A stretch of 64,000 nucleotides of DNA from Leptodontidium sp. MPI-SDFR-AT-0119 (lineage: Eukaryota; Ascomycota; Leotiomycetes; Helotiales; Leptodontidiaceae): the NCBI GenBank assembly GCA_020726505.1, contig JAHLEZ010000013.1, positions 1,178,001 through 1,242,000 of the forward strand, in the 5' to 3' direction. Position 1 is the first letter of the stretch; each line of letters starts with the position of its first letter. The notes under the pieces are model-generated. The model was not told where the DNA came from, did no database searches, and saw only the letters and a list, made by a program, of their open reading frames with translations. Position numbers and translations under genes: made by a program. Positions 36,440-48,433 of the stretch are shown here, in pieces.

Positions 36440-37128
36440 ACGTTGTTTGTACTTAGATACTCTTTGGATATATAACTGTGGGACGATTACGCTAGAAATA
36501 TTACCAGGTCGAGTCTACAAAATCATTCCCACAAGGCCACATTATATAAATCCTAGACCCAGCAGGTTGATACAAATGACATGTAAACCCCTTCAAAAAT
36601 TCTGTCTCCTAAGGCTCCTGACACACATGAAAATAGCAGCAATCGTAGCTGGAATCTTAAATCCAATACCCACACCCAGCGCAATTTTGTCCGAAGTTAA
36701 TATCCCGAGCCTCCTGTCACGCCCGATCGTGCCCCTGCTATTTCAGTCGTGGAATTGTAGTCCACAGGGTCGAGAATTGTTGATTATAACCATAGCAGTG
36801 GGTCTTTGCGTCGTCGCAGGTGGTGTTTGCGGTGTAGATTCCGAACCTCCTTTACCAACTCAGCATCTCAACCACAAGACGAGAAACTGTGCACGGAGCC
36901 GCGGCGAGAATGACTACATGTGCCGGATGGGATGCCGACATACCGGCTGAATTTGAAGGGCGACACGCTCGTAGCTGTCACGATAGTGAGGCTCGTTTTC
37001 GTCACTGCATCGCCACCCCCCCCTCCCCAGCATTTTTGGTGGTTGTTTGAATCGCCACGTTGGCTTCGCCTATGGGGTATCCAGCACTCGAGCAGTAGCC
37101 TGCGTAGATGTTTACTGCACTGGTAGCC
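36440..37128. other. Intergenic region
   Basis: 689 bp between the small gene and the stop of the SNG1-like gene, convergent. No coding signal beyond a random frame (36429-36950, +) of unlikely composition. Confidence 0.4.
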
Positions 37129-38692
37129 TTATTTTTGTTCCTGATCCGGCAACTTTTTATAGACCCTCTCCAATACCTCTCGCTTGTGCGCCTGGGCCTG
37201 TTTCTTCATCTTTCTCATCTGCACCCAAATCGTCAAGGGCTGCAAAGATAAACTGACTCCAACCCACGCCAGCAGCACCCCGAAATTCAAACCCAGCAAA
37301 TTCTTCGTTCCAAAGATAATAGCCTTCGCGCCGATCAAATCATGTCGAAGTGGCCATGCTAAACCCCACTTGTAGAAGTTGCTTAGGAGCTCGACGGGGT
37401 AGAAGCCGGTTGCAACGTTCGAGATAACCCTTTTGATCGATCAGTACAAATTTACCTGGAGCCTAGGGCTGCACCCGAAACTCCAGTCTCCTTGAGTTGA
37501 GGTACCTAGTCGTTAGAGAGGAAAAGGAAGCATGCACTAACCAGAAGACGAAGAATACGGGGGTGAAAGGTTGCCCAAGGAGATTGTTGACGTTTTCTAC
37601 CACCAAGCCAAACGCGGTCATCGCACACCATGAAAGCATCCAATAAATTACATATCCCGATGCTCCAAAGAATTTTCCGAAATCAATATTCCAAGCGCAA
37701 GACAGAGCAAGATAGAGGAGCGAGAGGAAGAAGTAGAGGACTGGCAAGACGGTCATGCGGTATGCGTAGTATCGGACAAGCGGCATCTTTCCCACCATAT
37801 TTTCGCTGAGAGCACCAAACATAAGAACCGAGACGAATGATATAATAATAAGATCTGTACAAGGTGCTAAGTTAACTCTACCACTTTGAATGAAAATGGA
37901 TGACTTACAGATGGTACCGATTTCTGTTGCTGCCTCCGCTGTACTAGGGATATAAGGGGCCGTATTGAACACCGCGAAAGAAACCGGAATCGGATTCTCT
38001 ATTTGTCTTTCCCAAGCAGAACTATCTCCAGAATTCGTCATCCGGAGAGAATTTTGCTTCTGCTTGGCAAATCTCAGAACAAAGTCGTTCATGAAGCTGA
38101 GGATTTTGGGATACGCTAAGTCGTTAATCGTCAAGGCATTCCGACCTTCCTCGTAAATGAGGTGAATTGACCCTGTTGGGTCATAGCTTGTATTGCCAGT
38201 AGTATAGGCGTAGTTCATCGCTGTCGTAGCATTCGACTGAATCACAATGCCAAACCAGAAATCTTCCTGCTTCAATGCGTGCAAAACCCTCTCATTCGAG
38301 AAATCGTATGTTGAACCCGGCTCGGATACATAACCTAAAGTCATTTTTGGATTGGCTGCTCGTTCAGCGGCCGCCATTTGCTGAAGATATGGGCCAACTT
38401 CCCCCCCGTCGAAGTCAATAACCGCAACTGTAAACACCGGAAGGTTGAATTGAAGCGAATGGTCGGCTCCCCAGTAAATCGACAGGATCCCCATGACTAT
38501 GACAACCAGCAGGATACAGAAAGTAACGAACATCTTTGTCCACATTTTCCTTTCCACGGCCATCCACGGCGATCGGATCGAGGGCAGAGCTCGCTCCATC
38601 AATGGCCTCTCCTTGGGATTTCCTGCACCGGCACCACCGTCCTGAACAGTGTCGTTTCCATCTCCATCAAGGGTTTCTTCAGATCGAGTCAT
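37129..38692 (-). CDS. SNG1/DUF3533-family membrane protein
   Basis: Three exons (38692-37909, 37854-37542, 37429-37129) give 465 residues. The 54-bp first intron (37855-37908) has no stop and is a multiple of three, so the raw frame reads through it; removing it gives EIGTIYLIIISFVSVLMFG. The second intron (112 bp) is needed to reach WVISNVATGFYPVELLSNFYKW, a family hallmark. A single N-terminal helix (VTFCILLVVIVMGILSIYWG) is followed by a large extracytosolic part with VAVIDFDGGEVGPYL, then a set of C-terminal membrane helices. This matches the SNG1 family, named for nitrosoguanidine resistance in yeast and linked to membrane lipid asymmetry; a role in drug or lipid export is inferred. I chose the ATG at 38692 over one at 38893 because the upstream part is CT-repeat DNA. 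Confidence 0.86.
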
Positions 38693-39538
38693 ATTTGAAA
38701 TTGACTTCAAGGCCGCATAGCACAAAAAACGTAAACGGAGGAAGAGAGAAATGGACTTGCAGAAGAGGATGAGAAGGGGAGAGAGAGAGAGAGAGAGAGA
38801 GTGTGTGTGTGTGTGCTGGGTGACAAGGTGTATGTATGGTTTGGTGCTCAACAGCTTAAACCCGAAAGCTACTGCATCCCCTTGTTGATGCATTGCAATT
38901 GGGGTCTAGATCTGGATACAATTCTAAAGTCGGTCTAGGACTTGGGACTTATGAATCACTAGTACCGGAAATAACGATACTAGTAGTATCCGCTGCCTGT
39001 GAAAGGCACCATCAAGATTGGACAGTAAAATAATGACATGGGCAAGTGGGAATGGAAAGGTAGCTCAGATTATTGAGCTGGTGTGATGATGAGGGTGGTG
39101 ATAATAATGATGTCAAGCTCAAGTATACTTCGGCTACTGGACTGTTCACCATTTCCTCCAAGTCACGGGACTTCGCACCTGTCTCGTGTTCCAACATCGT
39201 GCCCCGCATTTGAAGGAAGCAACTTCGCAACCTACCACCTGCACCCTCCAGAAACTGCATCTTACGTTGCACTGCTGCCACAATCGATGGTAAGCAAGGG
39301 GAAACCGTTCTCCGAGCCGTGTCTTCCCTCATTCCCTCTCCCTACCTCTGTCCTCCTCCCCTCTCTCTTCTTTTCAACACCTCCAACCATCCATCCCTCA
39401 GGCTCAGCCGCGAGAGTCTCTCAACAGTAGGTACTAATCTCAAGTACGCCGTCTATGATATAGCTTCGTCAACCCAGTATGTCAACCGTTTCTTTCCGAC
39501 TGCTGCTCATGTTTAACCAATTTCTAGACTCTGAAACA
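38693..39538. promoter_or_regulatory. Divergent promoter region with dinucleotide microsatellite
   Basis: 846 bp between divergent starts. A compound (GA)n(GT)n microsatellite lies at 38780-38815, ~90 bp upstream of the SNG1-like start. A sequence resembling an intron end (TTTCTAG at 39522-39528) just before the GFA-domain ATG may mark a 5' UTR intron. Confidence 0.45.
38780..38815. repeat. (GA)n(GT)n compound microsatellite
   Basis: About 11 GA units directly followed by about 7 GT units in the 5' region of the SNG1-like gene. Confidence 0.9.
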
Positions 39539-40156
39539 ATGGCCGCTCCATGCAAGTCGCAGGAGTCTAACCCGGCTTCGAACGCCTCGCCCACTCCGTC
39601 CCGACGTCCATACAAAGGCTCGTGCCATTGTGGCCGTACGCAATACGTTGCCTATCTTACTCTGCCTCCGCCCATCATCCACGCGAAGCCCGAACCAAGG
39701 ACCAGTACTATCCGCCTGCGGAAATGCAATTGTACCACCTGTCATAAGATGTCCTTCTTCCATGTCCGCCTCATGTCTTCCTCAGATGACTTCTTGCTGC
39801 TGTCCCCCCTAGACCCTTTCAAGGACCTTAGCGACTACACATGCTTCGAAGCGCAGATACATTGGTTCTTTTGTGGAAAGTGCGGGGTTCGATGCTTTAA
39901 TCTGACGGGAGAGGGAGAGGTTCGAGATGTGGAAATCGAGGGTCAGGGCAGAAAAAAAGTGTGGACGGTGAAGAGAGAAGGCTGGGTTGAAGGGGAAGTT
40001 TCTTATCTTAGCATCAATGCTGCGACACTGGAAGCAGACCAGGAGGGCTTGGATCTCAGGGAGTGGACTGAAAAGGGCTGGATAGCTTATTTAGACACCA
40101 AGAATGAGGTTGGGGAGGACAGATTGGGCAAACCACACCCCGGAGGGATGTATTAA
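39539..40156 (+). CDS. GFA (CENP-V/GFA) domain protein
   Basis: A single-exon frame of 205 residues from the ATG at 39539 (MAAPCKSQESNPASNASPTP). Zinc-binding Cys pairs typical of the glutathione-dependent formaldehyde-activating fold are present: GSCHCGRTQYVAYL, then RKCNCTTCHKMSFF and later HWFFCGKCGVRCFN. The family includes formaldehyde-glutathione activators and many fungal paralogues of unknown substrate; sequence alone does not tell which this is. The longer frame opening at 39479 includes what looks like a 5' UTR intron, so I start at the later ATG. Confidence 0.86.
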   Translation: MAAPCKSQESNPASNASPTPSRRPYKGSCHCGRTQYVAYLTLPPPIIHAKPEPRTSTIRLRKCNCTTCHKMSFFHVRLMSSSDDFLLLSPLDPFKDLSDYTCFEAQIHWFFCGKCGVRCFNLTGEGEVRDVEIEGQGRKKVWTVKREGWVEGEVSYLSINAATLEADQEGLDLREWTEKGWIAYLDTKNEVGEDRLGKPHPGGMY

Positions 40157-40596
40157 GGCGCCCCAACTCTGTTCCTATCGCTAGATGGGGTTCGAACAGC
40201 GATTTGTCTAGGTTTGGTCGATTTACTAGATACCTTTACACGGGCTGGCTCTCTCGTCATCTGATGATGGTTCTTTTGTTTTATAGCAGTTCAACGGAAT
40301 TACTTCTGAGCGTTTGGGATGTTCTATTTCTTTCAGAGTACTTTGGTCTGGTTTGCCCAGATCCAAACGTAATCAGGAACAGAGATGTCTTGGGAAAAGG
40401 CAGTTGCCAATGCCATCTTTTCGGCTACTTTCTTCGATTACCACCTATCATTGCATCTGTTGGGCTCTGGTGCTAGCATATCATAGGGTTGGTTCATAAC
40501 AAGTAAGTGTTTTGGCTATCCTCTGTATATTTCCAAGTCCCAGTTTCCTTCAACTCCAATACAGATTTACAATACCAAATCTCGAGTCTTCCAATC
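40157..40596. other. Convergent intergenic region
   Basis: 440 bp between GFA-domain and GH3 stop codons. No coding signal. Confidence 0.4.
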
Positions 40597-43287
40597 CTAA
40601 CCCAGCCCCAGCCAGAAATTCTCTGTCTCCAACTCAAACTCAGTCTCCTCAAACTTTCCAGCACTGCTGTTCCCAACGAATACATTATATTTACCCTTCT
40701 GACTGCACCACTCTTCATTATACTCATCCCAGAAGCTCGTAGCACCCTTCAAATCCAATTGCACTTCGACCAACCTCTCTTCTCCAGGAGCTAGGAAGAC
40801 TTTTTGGAAACCTTTCAACTCTCTCTTTGGTCTGTTGATGCGAGGTGCCGAGTGTGCTACATACACCTGGACAACTTCCGAGCCGGGTTTAGAACCAGTG
40901 TTCTTGACTGCTACCGAAACAGAGAGAGTATCCTTGGTTTGGTTCTTGATTTGAGGGGATGAGATGTTGAATGTCGTGTAGGACAAACCATGTCCGAAGG
41001 GGAAGAGCGCAGGCATGCCAACCTTGTCATAATATCGGTACCCGACGTAAACATCCTCCCCATAGAGTGTCCTGCCACCTTCTGATCGGTAGTTGAGGTA
41101 TGCCGGATTTTCTTCAAGACGGCGAGGGATGGTGAGAGGAAGTTTGCCAGACTGATTTCAGACTCGTTAGTTGCGTTCCCTTGTCACGGACTGAACGGCG
41201 ACATTGGTGCTTACAGGATTGACATCACCGTAAAGGATATCGGCAATGCCATTGCCAGTCTCATTACCACCGTACCAAGCATGTAGGACAGACTTGGCAT
41301 TATCAATCCACGGCATCGAGACCGGAGTACCGCTTTGAATCACCACAGCCGTATTTGGGTTTGCTTCCAGAACTTTGGAAATCAACTCATCTGTGTGAGG
41401 TGGAAGGTCCATATGTTCGCGGTCCTGTCCTTCGGTCTCCCATTCTCCACTCAGTCCTGCGAACAATACTACCTGATCAACAGTCTTCGCCAAATCTGCC
41501 GCCTTCTGGATAGCCTCTTGGGGATCGAGCTTCTTACAGCCACTGAATCTGAACCCTCCGTGTCCGAAATCAACAACTCCTTCTGCCTTGAGCTTACTGG
41601 TCTTCGCACAACCCCACTGAAGAAGAACATGGTATTGTTTTCCAGCCACCATTTCCACTGTGCCGACCTCCTCCAATGTTCCAGATCCAAGGAAGCTAGG
41701 TCCCGATCTCTGGTTTTCGACATTGCTGACAATTAGCTTGCCATCGATGTATAGACGTGCGGTGCCTTGAACACACACACCAAAATCGTAGAGACCGCTT
41801 TCCTCGGGAGTAAACATTCCCTCGGCATCGGCATACCAGATATTTTCGAGTCTTGGGTGGCTATAGTCGATGAAAAAAATCATGGCATCTGTTAGGAGAC
41901 GTTCTTCGATGAGATTTCTCTCTTTGGATTCTGGTGGCTCGTTGAACACCTTCATCGTGAACCCCTGACGTCCGTCAATTGTCTTCAGAGCTTTGCCGAG
42001 CTGAGGCAAGCTTTGATGGCCGTAACACCCTTGTGCAAAATCGACACCACTGGTGGCCTTCGCTACTATCCCTTCGAATGGACTTACGGTGTAGTATGGG
42101 TTTAGAGATGCACTCCCTCCTCCACAGTAGGTTGTGATTTTCGAATTCGGCCCGATGACTGCAATTTTCTTCGACTTCTTGAAGGGAAGGATGTGGTCTT
42201 CGTTTTTCAGAAGGACAATGGACTCAGCAGCTACTTTACGTAGGAGTTGCCTGTCTTCCGAACGATCCAGCTTGTGCTCTGTGGCATTCTCAATGACCCC
42301 GGATTTCATTCCCCGGTCGACCAGATTGAGAACGTTCCGAACACGAGCATTAAGCTGTTTGGCCTTGACCTTGTTTGCAACAACGGCATGGACGAGAGCG
42401 GGACCTCTCCATCTCGAAGGTCCTGGCATCTCGAGATCTAGTCCGGCATTGATTGCACCAGTTGTGCTATATGTTCCGAACCTATTGAATACCAATATTA
42501 GAATAGCGCTTTTGGTATCTCAAACCATACTCACCAGTCACTCATAACAAGACCGTCCCACTTCCACTCCTCACGGAGAATCTCCTTGAGAAGATGTTCG
42601 TTTTCAGCAGCATGTGTGCCGTTGACTTGGTTGTAAGCCGTCATTATGGCACCTGGCTGTGACAGCTTGATTGCAATCATGAATGGGAGCAGGTATATTT
42701 CGCGGAGGGCTCTTTCGGTCAAGATCGAGTTTACCGCCATTCGTTGGTCCTCCTGATCGTTGCATACGAAATGCTTCAACGTTGCAATGATATCTCGCTC
42801 TTGTATTCCTTTACAGTAATATCCTGCAAGCATTCCTGCCAGAAATGGGTCTTCGGAATAAGATTCGAAACCTCGCCCTCCTAATGGTGCCCGCTGGATG
42901 TTTATAGTTGGCCCGAGGAGGACATGTGCTCCTTTGGCCTTCGCTTCTGCTGCAAGGAGGTGTCCAATCGAAAGAGCCAGTTCGGTGTCAAAAGTTGCAC
43001 CAATTGCCGTTCCACATGGAAGGCATGCCGCAGGGACGCCGTCGAAAAATCGGGTTCCTCGAACTCCGTTGGGACCATCTGAGAGTCGAATCGAAGGTAT
43101 CCCAAGCCTTGGGATATCAGTGGTATGCCAGAAGTCCTTTCCTACTCGAACATCAATGTGAAATCGTAGATGTTTTGTGGGTAGGACTCAACTTACCGGC
43201 TGTCAGGGCAACCTTCTCCTCCAGAGTCAATTGTGTAATGAGCACTTCGACATCCAACCCCGCAATTTGCTGCTCGATTTCACCCAT
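40597..43287 (-). CDS. GH3 beta-glucosidase with PA14 domain, probably intracellular
   Basis: Four exons (43287-43197, 43141-42535, 42481-41215, 41151-40597) give 839 residues over introns of 55, 53 and 63 bp. The catalytic nucleophile Asp is in [14 protein letters not shown], formed across the second splice. Substrate-binding blocks include [39 protein letters not shown] and [17 protein letters not shown]14 insert is visible ([19 protein letters not shown]). A second catalytic block is [19 protein letters not shown]. The C-terminal fibronectin III-like domain ends the protein. No signal peptide precedes [16 protein letters not shown], so the enzyme is probably cytosolic and acts on imported beta-glucosides. 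A TATATA lies at 43391-43396, ~105 bp upstream. It is divergent from a sugar transporter. Confidence 0.93.
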
Positions 43288-44676
43288 TCCAAACAAAACT
43301 CTAGGACGACGAGGAGGATGGGTAGATCTTCGGAGAGGTATGGGAAGGTAGTATTAATGCAACTGCTTATCGAGACTTGAGCATCTTTGCTATATATGCT
43401 CGAAGGGTCTGACATGCTGGAAAGAGCTCCCCGCAATTGACGTCAAGGGAGGCAACTGACGGTCAGAATTGATGAAACCATCGTCAATACCCAGCAGTTA
43501 GAGGGTCACTTGCTTAAGGCGGATCTGGATGCTCTGGGATTCAGGATCGGGAATGAAGGGGAGAAATATGGGCGAGATTCTGTCCGACAAGTTTCTCCGC
43601 CCACCAGCAGGCAATGTTTGCTAAACGCATCTGGGGACCCCGGGGCTGGAGACTAGAAGTAGTTGGGCGCCTTCGTATATTTCTCCGCCGTTCGCAAAGA
43701 TATTTCAAATGTCCGCCCATGGACTGACTGGCCTCAACAGTTGAATCCCGGGGAGGTGGTGCGGTGCTGTGGCGTGAAAGGGGAGTGGGCTTTCAGAAGC
43801 TTGTGGATTTGGCAAGTTTGCGGGAATCCCCCGGCAGCATGGAAGACTGCGCAGTACCAAGGCAAGTCTCCACCCCCGCTCGTTCCAGTCCGTTAAAGCT
43901 TTTTGATTGTTGCAATATTAACACAACAGAGACTAGTCTCAAATGTGACGACAAGTTCTTTATCAACGTCTAACATGCTTACAACGTACATAATTATCAT
44001 TCCCCAGAAAATAAACAGACGGCACCCGTCATCCAGAATAAGAACCGAGCCGGGCCCCTGAATCTCTCGCTTAGAGGCGGTGCTTGTCTGGTCGCCAATT
44101 CTCCGCCTGGCACAAATGCGAGTTACTCCCCCCCTGGTGTGCGGTCCGAGAAACAAGCGCGAGTCAGCTTCGAGAGGTTCTCTGGGTTCTAATCAACACC
44201 ACCCAACCTTAAAAGACCCAAGCAAGTATCACAGGACCTTTTCGCGGGCGGCGAAACTCCAGGACCGAACCAGCTCACATATTCTCCGCCGCGCACTTGG
44301 GTGCCGCTCTCGATTCCCCTAAGCAAAGAACCGACTCCACGTCTCCCCGCCCGGGGAAAAGGTTTCATCGCATGCACCCAGACTTTGCGGTGCGAGACCG
44401 GTAGGACCGGTGGGTATGTGGACGGTAATTTACGGCCTGGGGAACCCCATGTCACCCGATATGGAGTGGTTTGTGGCTTGCATGATCCATGAGAGTCTGA
44501 AGGTTTTGATATTCCCTTTTTGAATGCGAAGCATCCCCGCTGCGAGAATCTATATATTTGCCAATGCCTCCCTACCTTTGAGTCGTTCCCCAGGACAATC
44601 ATCACTCCGATCTTGTACTTCTTCTTTTCTTGGGGCAAAAAGCAAAAACTTCAATCTATCAACAGTCAAACCCACA
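43288..44676. promoter_or_regulatory. Divergent promoter of the GH3 / sugar-transporter pair with CreA-type motifs
   Basis: 1.39 kb between the two starts. It holds several matches to the carbon catabolite repressor CreA consensus SYGGRG: CTGGGG at 43631, CCGGGG at 43640, 43748 and 44352. TATA-like boxes are at 43391-43396 (for GH3) and ~44549-44556 (for the transporter). The motif is short, so chance matches are possible; clustering in a GC-rich promoter of sugar genes makes glucose repression plausible by inference. Confidence 0.45.
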
Positions 44677-46660
44677 ATGGCAGACCGAGTCTCACGAGTC
44701 GAAGCCCCAGTCACTGGGAAGGCCTATTTCCTTTGCGCATTTGCAGCATTCGGCGGTATTCTCTTCGGATACGATTCTGGATATATCAGCTCCTGTCTTG
44801 GAATGGATTTCTTCAAGTACCAGTTCGGGTCGGAGGTTCCTGCAGATTATGACCCTACCTCCTTCGAAAGGGGCGGAACATTCTACATGTACAAGACTTG
44901 GGAGAAGTCTTTGATCACCTCTATCTTGTCCGCTGGAACTTTCCTCGGTGCTCTTTGCGCTGGCAACTTTGCGGATTGGATTGGTCGCCGTACAACAATC
45001 ATCCTCGGTTGCTTGATATTCTCCATCGGCGTTGTGCTTCAAGTTGCTGCGACCATTGTTGGTCTCCTGGTGGCAGGTCGTTTTGTGGCAGGCTTGGGGG
45101 TTGGATTTGTTTCAGCAATTATCATCCTTTATATGTCTGAGATTGCTCCAAAGGCTGTTCGAGGCACCGTAAGTATTGTCCCCACATTTGAAAATTCTCT
45201 GGAGGTACAAAGGATGTAAATTCGTTAAAGTGGAAGTCATGACAACACTAGCTAATACATCACAGATAGTTGCTGGGTACAGCTTTGCCGTGACCGTAGG
45301 ACTGCTTCTTGCATCAGTCGTGGGATACTCCACGCAGAACAGGTTCGATACTGGGTCGTAAGTTTTCGCTTGAGCAAGGGGAAACTGTCACTAACTATGC
45401 TATAGCTACCGTATTCCCATCGCGATTCAGTTTCTCTGGGCTATCATTCTTGCAGGCGGACTTTGCTTCTTGCCAGAATCTCCCAGGTGGTATGTCAAGA
45501 GTGGCAAGTTGGACAAGGCGGCAGACGCACTGAGTCGAGTTCGTGGGCAGGCTGTCGATTCGCAGTACATCAGGGACGAGTTGAATGAACTGGTTGCAAA
45601 CTACGAATACGAGGCAAGCCATATGCAGAATGGATGGAAAGATTGCTTCACTGGAGGATGGGCACCAAGTGGAAATCTACGTCGTATCGCTGTCGGTGTA
45701 TGCATGCAGATGATGCAGCAGTGGAGTGAGTCAATTCGACTTCTATTGGTAAGCATGCTTGACTAACTCTTTCTCAGCCGGGGTAAATTTTATATTCTAC
45801 TATGGAACCACGTTCTTTCAGCAGGCTGGCGTCCCTCAGTCACCATTTATCATTGCACTCATCACCACACTTGTCAATGTTTGCTCCACGCCAATCTCGT
45901 TCTGGACAATCGAGCGCTTTGGTCGTCGCCCCCTCTTGATCTGGGGAGCACTTGGCATGCTGTATGTCTCAGTCTCCTGAAATCATTGATCTTCTGACTA
46001 ACTCATCTAGTTCTTGTGAATTCATAATTGCTATTGTAGGAACAGCTGCCCCGGATTCCGGAGCAGCAGGCTACGTACTCGTTGTCTTCGTCTGCATATA
46101 CATTGCGTTCTTTGCTTCCACCTGGGGGCCAGCAGCGTGGGTCATCATCGGAGAGATTTATTCTTTACCCATCCGAGCCAAAGGTGTAGCAATGTCAACA
46201 GCATCTAACTGGTATGTCCTCCGATTTTGTGACCGCTACGCGTTTCACTGTGCCGTGACAAAGCACATACTAATCCGTTGCTAGGCTCTGGAACTTTGCT
46301 ATCGGATACATCACTCCTGTATGTATAAAATTCAACTTTCATGAATCCTCTCGAAACTAGTGGACCACGTAACTAACTGGGCCATAGTACATGGTAGATG
46401 CAAATGAAGGCAATCTAGGCGCCAAGGTATTCTTCGTTTGGGGCTCGACCTGCACCATGTGTCTTCTCTTTGCGTACTTTTTTGTACCTGAGACGAAAGG
46501 GTTGTCACTCGAACAGGTCGACAAAATGATGGAGGAATGTACACCAAGACAGAGCTCTAGATGGGTCCCCCACTCAACATTCGCGTCGGATCTTGGAATG
46601 GAGAAGAACGAAAAGGATGCGACTGTTGAGTTTGCCGAGTCTGCTGAGGCACGAGTGTGA
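44677..46660 (+). CDS. MFS hexose-type sugar transporter
   Basis: Seven exons (44677-45168, 45266-45357, 45406-45725, 45778-45961, 46011-46211, 46285-46318, 46388-46660) give 531 residues with twelve expected membrane spans; exon 6 is only 34 bp. Signature motifs are present: AAFGGILFGYDSGYI, GNFADWIGRRTTII, GRFVAGLGVGFVSA, FLPESPRWYVKSGK, the QQWTGVNFIFYYGTTFF motif of helix 7 formed across a splice, and FFVPETKGLSLEQVD. These define the sugar porter family (proton-coupled monosaccharide uptake in the plasma membrane). The product resembles fungal high-affinity glucose/quinate-like porters; substrate is not decided by sequence. Its divergent position to a GH3 beta-glucosidase suggests joint use of beta-glucosides or their sugars. 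Confidence 0.93.
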
Positions 46661-47304
46661 TGTGGGATAGGCTAAGATGTTTCTGTGCTTGCCTCCTCAA
46701 ATCTCTATTAATACGTGGAATTACTTGAAGAGTAATCACCAAATGCATGCCTCTGACTTCGTACTCGATCATATTTGAAGTACCTAAACATGCCCATGGT
46801 TATAGATGAACAGGCGGCGTCCGTCGTCCGACACTACAAAAGAATGCAGCTCTATATTTTTTCTCGGCTTTTCGATCCTTTTTTTTATTTTTAATTCCAT
46901 TTCGAACGATCACTTTCACATGGCAGATTACCAGCCCCGAAATAATAAACCTCACGGAACACTCCATGATTACTTCCGACACCGACTGAGGATATCTATA
47001 GAAAAGGCGGGCCCAAGCCTCCCAACTTTAAAATGAGGCTATTCACGAGTATCAGGCGCCTACGTCTCCGACCGCTCAATCCATGGCGTGAGCAAAGCTG
47101 GTCAGATTTCCATCATTAAGCCCAGCCATTGATATTCTTCCCGTATACAACATGTAGATGTGGTGATTTTCTGTAGCCACAGTTTAGTACTACAGACGTA
47201 CCATGGGCTAAGATATCAAATTCTCACCTTGAAGATATTATGCTTGGGTAGGGGTCAGTCTAATATAGCTAAAAATTCCCGTCCGCGCAATGGCATGGGA
47301 CCAG
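46661..47304. other. Convergent intergenic region
   Basis: 644 bp between the transporter stop and the end of the aminotransferase pseudogene. AT-leaning; nothing recognised. Confidence 0.4.
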
Positions 47305-48433
47305 TCACCCGGAGTTTGAAGCTTGGTAAGCTTCCCAAATAGCTTCTGTCTGACAAAGAAAATTCTCTGACATCGTGGCGATGTCTTTGTCCCACTGGGA
47401 CTTCAGTTCTGGAGTCCCAAGAACCGTCGATACCAGTTTCGCGCCATAAGCTGGGGCGTTGAGATCGAAAAACGCTGAACGCGTTCGAGAACCGAGTCCA
47501 CATTCCGTCTTGTTTCTACTGTATTAGTGACGAATGCCACTAGACCAATTCTTTCCCCTAAAATCCAGGTGAGCAAGGTGGCAAATGAGGAGACCCGAAC
47601 TGCATACCAGAGAGGCCGATATTCTTGGCAAATGAGCGCGCCAGGCCAATCTTGAGATGTAACTCGCTGGCAAAGTAACGAATTGCCCAAGCATCTTTGT
47701 CCACATCTCCAGAATTGAAACCCAAATATGCGGCATTGAAGATAGAAAATAAATTCCTCGATTTGATTGTAGCCCCGATCTCCTTCCACTGCTCCATGGT
47801 TGGGTCGCAGCCGGTAGGATTTTGTGCACAGGCATGAAGAATCACCACCGAGCCAGGACGAGCAGACTCCAGGGCTTCCAGGTAGCCAACGAAGTTAAAG
47901 CGCTTGTTCTTGTAGTAAGGTATCTCCACCACTGGATAGCCCATTGTTTCGAATTGTAGTCTGTGGCTTAGCCACGACAGTGTCGTGACGAGCACATCTT
48001 GAAGGTGGGGGGGTGGGGGGGTGGGGGTCAATCACTCTGAGGGCACTGCAGACCATAAAAAGGGAGCCAGAGCCTGAGCTTGCCTGACAAGAAGCAATCT
48101 GAGAATTCAGCATTGTCTTAGACGAGAATGGTGCCGTTTCTTACCATATCCTCCTCTAGTGCCTGCGTTCCGTGAAATCAGTTCTAGGGCCCGGGTTCAG
48201 ATAGTTTTGAGGCTTGCGATAGGAAGGTATTCGTGCCCGGAATCTTTGACAACCTCCTTTGCAAACTTCACGGATGGTAGGACCCATGGCTTGTCCTCTC
48301 CGTCCAAGTAAAATTTTCTGAGGATGAGGGCCTGCAAGATAGTTCGTTGTGGGAGCGAAAATGGCATCAGGAGGAAGGGAGGGAGCTTTGCCCAAGAGAG
48401 AAGAAAAGCCTTCTGGGGGTGACATTTTTTCAT
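47305..48433 (-). pseudogene. Decayed aspartate aminotransferase gene
   Basis: Class I aminotransferase fragments run colinearly in changing frames: EGFSSLLGKAPSLPPDAIF then KPWVLPSVKFAKEVVKDSG and HEYLPIASLK near the 5' end, RLQFETMGYPVVEIPYYKNK and VVILHACAQNPTGCDPTMEQW in the middle, ARSFAKNIGLSGMQFGS with the PLP lysine, and a C-terminal EAIWEAYQASNSG. Lesions: a frame change in the first 130 bp that removes the GVGAYR-type block, a stop after IASLKTI, loss or scrambling of the region around 48000-48200 (including a C-rich run), frame changes near 47590-47610, and another near 47440. The Asp that binds the PLP ring nitrogen (FDAAY/FDCAY in working enzymes) reads FNAAY here. The active family interconverts aspartate and oxaloacetate with glutamate. 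The copy cannot make a working enzyme. Confidence 0.88.

Noticed and set aside
48001..48030. G-rich run (GGGGGGGT repeats) as a possible transposon end like that in the GH1 element
   Set aside because: It shares only the C/G run, not the TTTGGCCCGCC segment, and lies within scrambled aminotransferase sequence.
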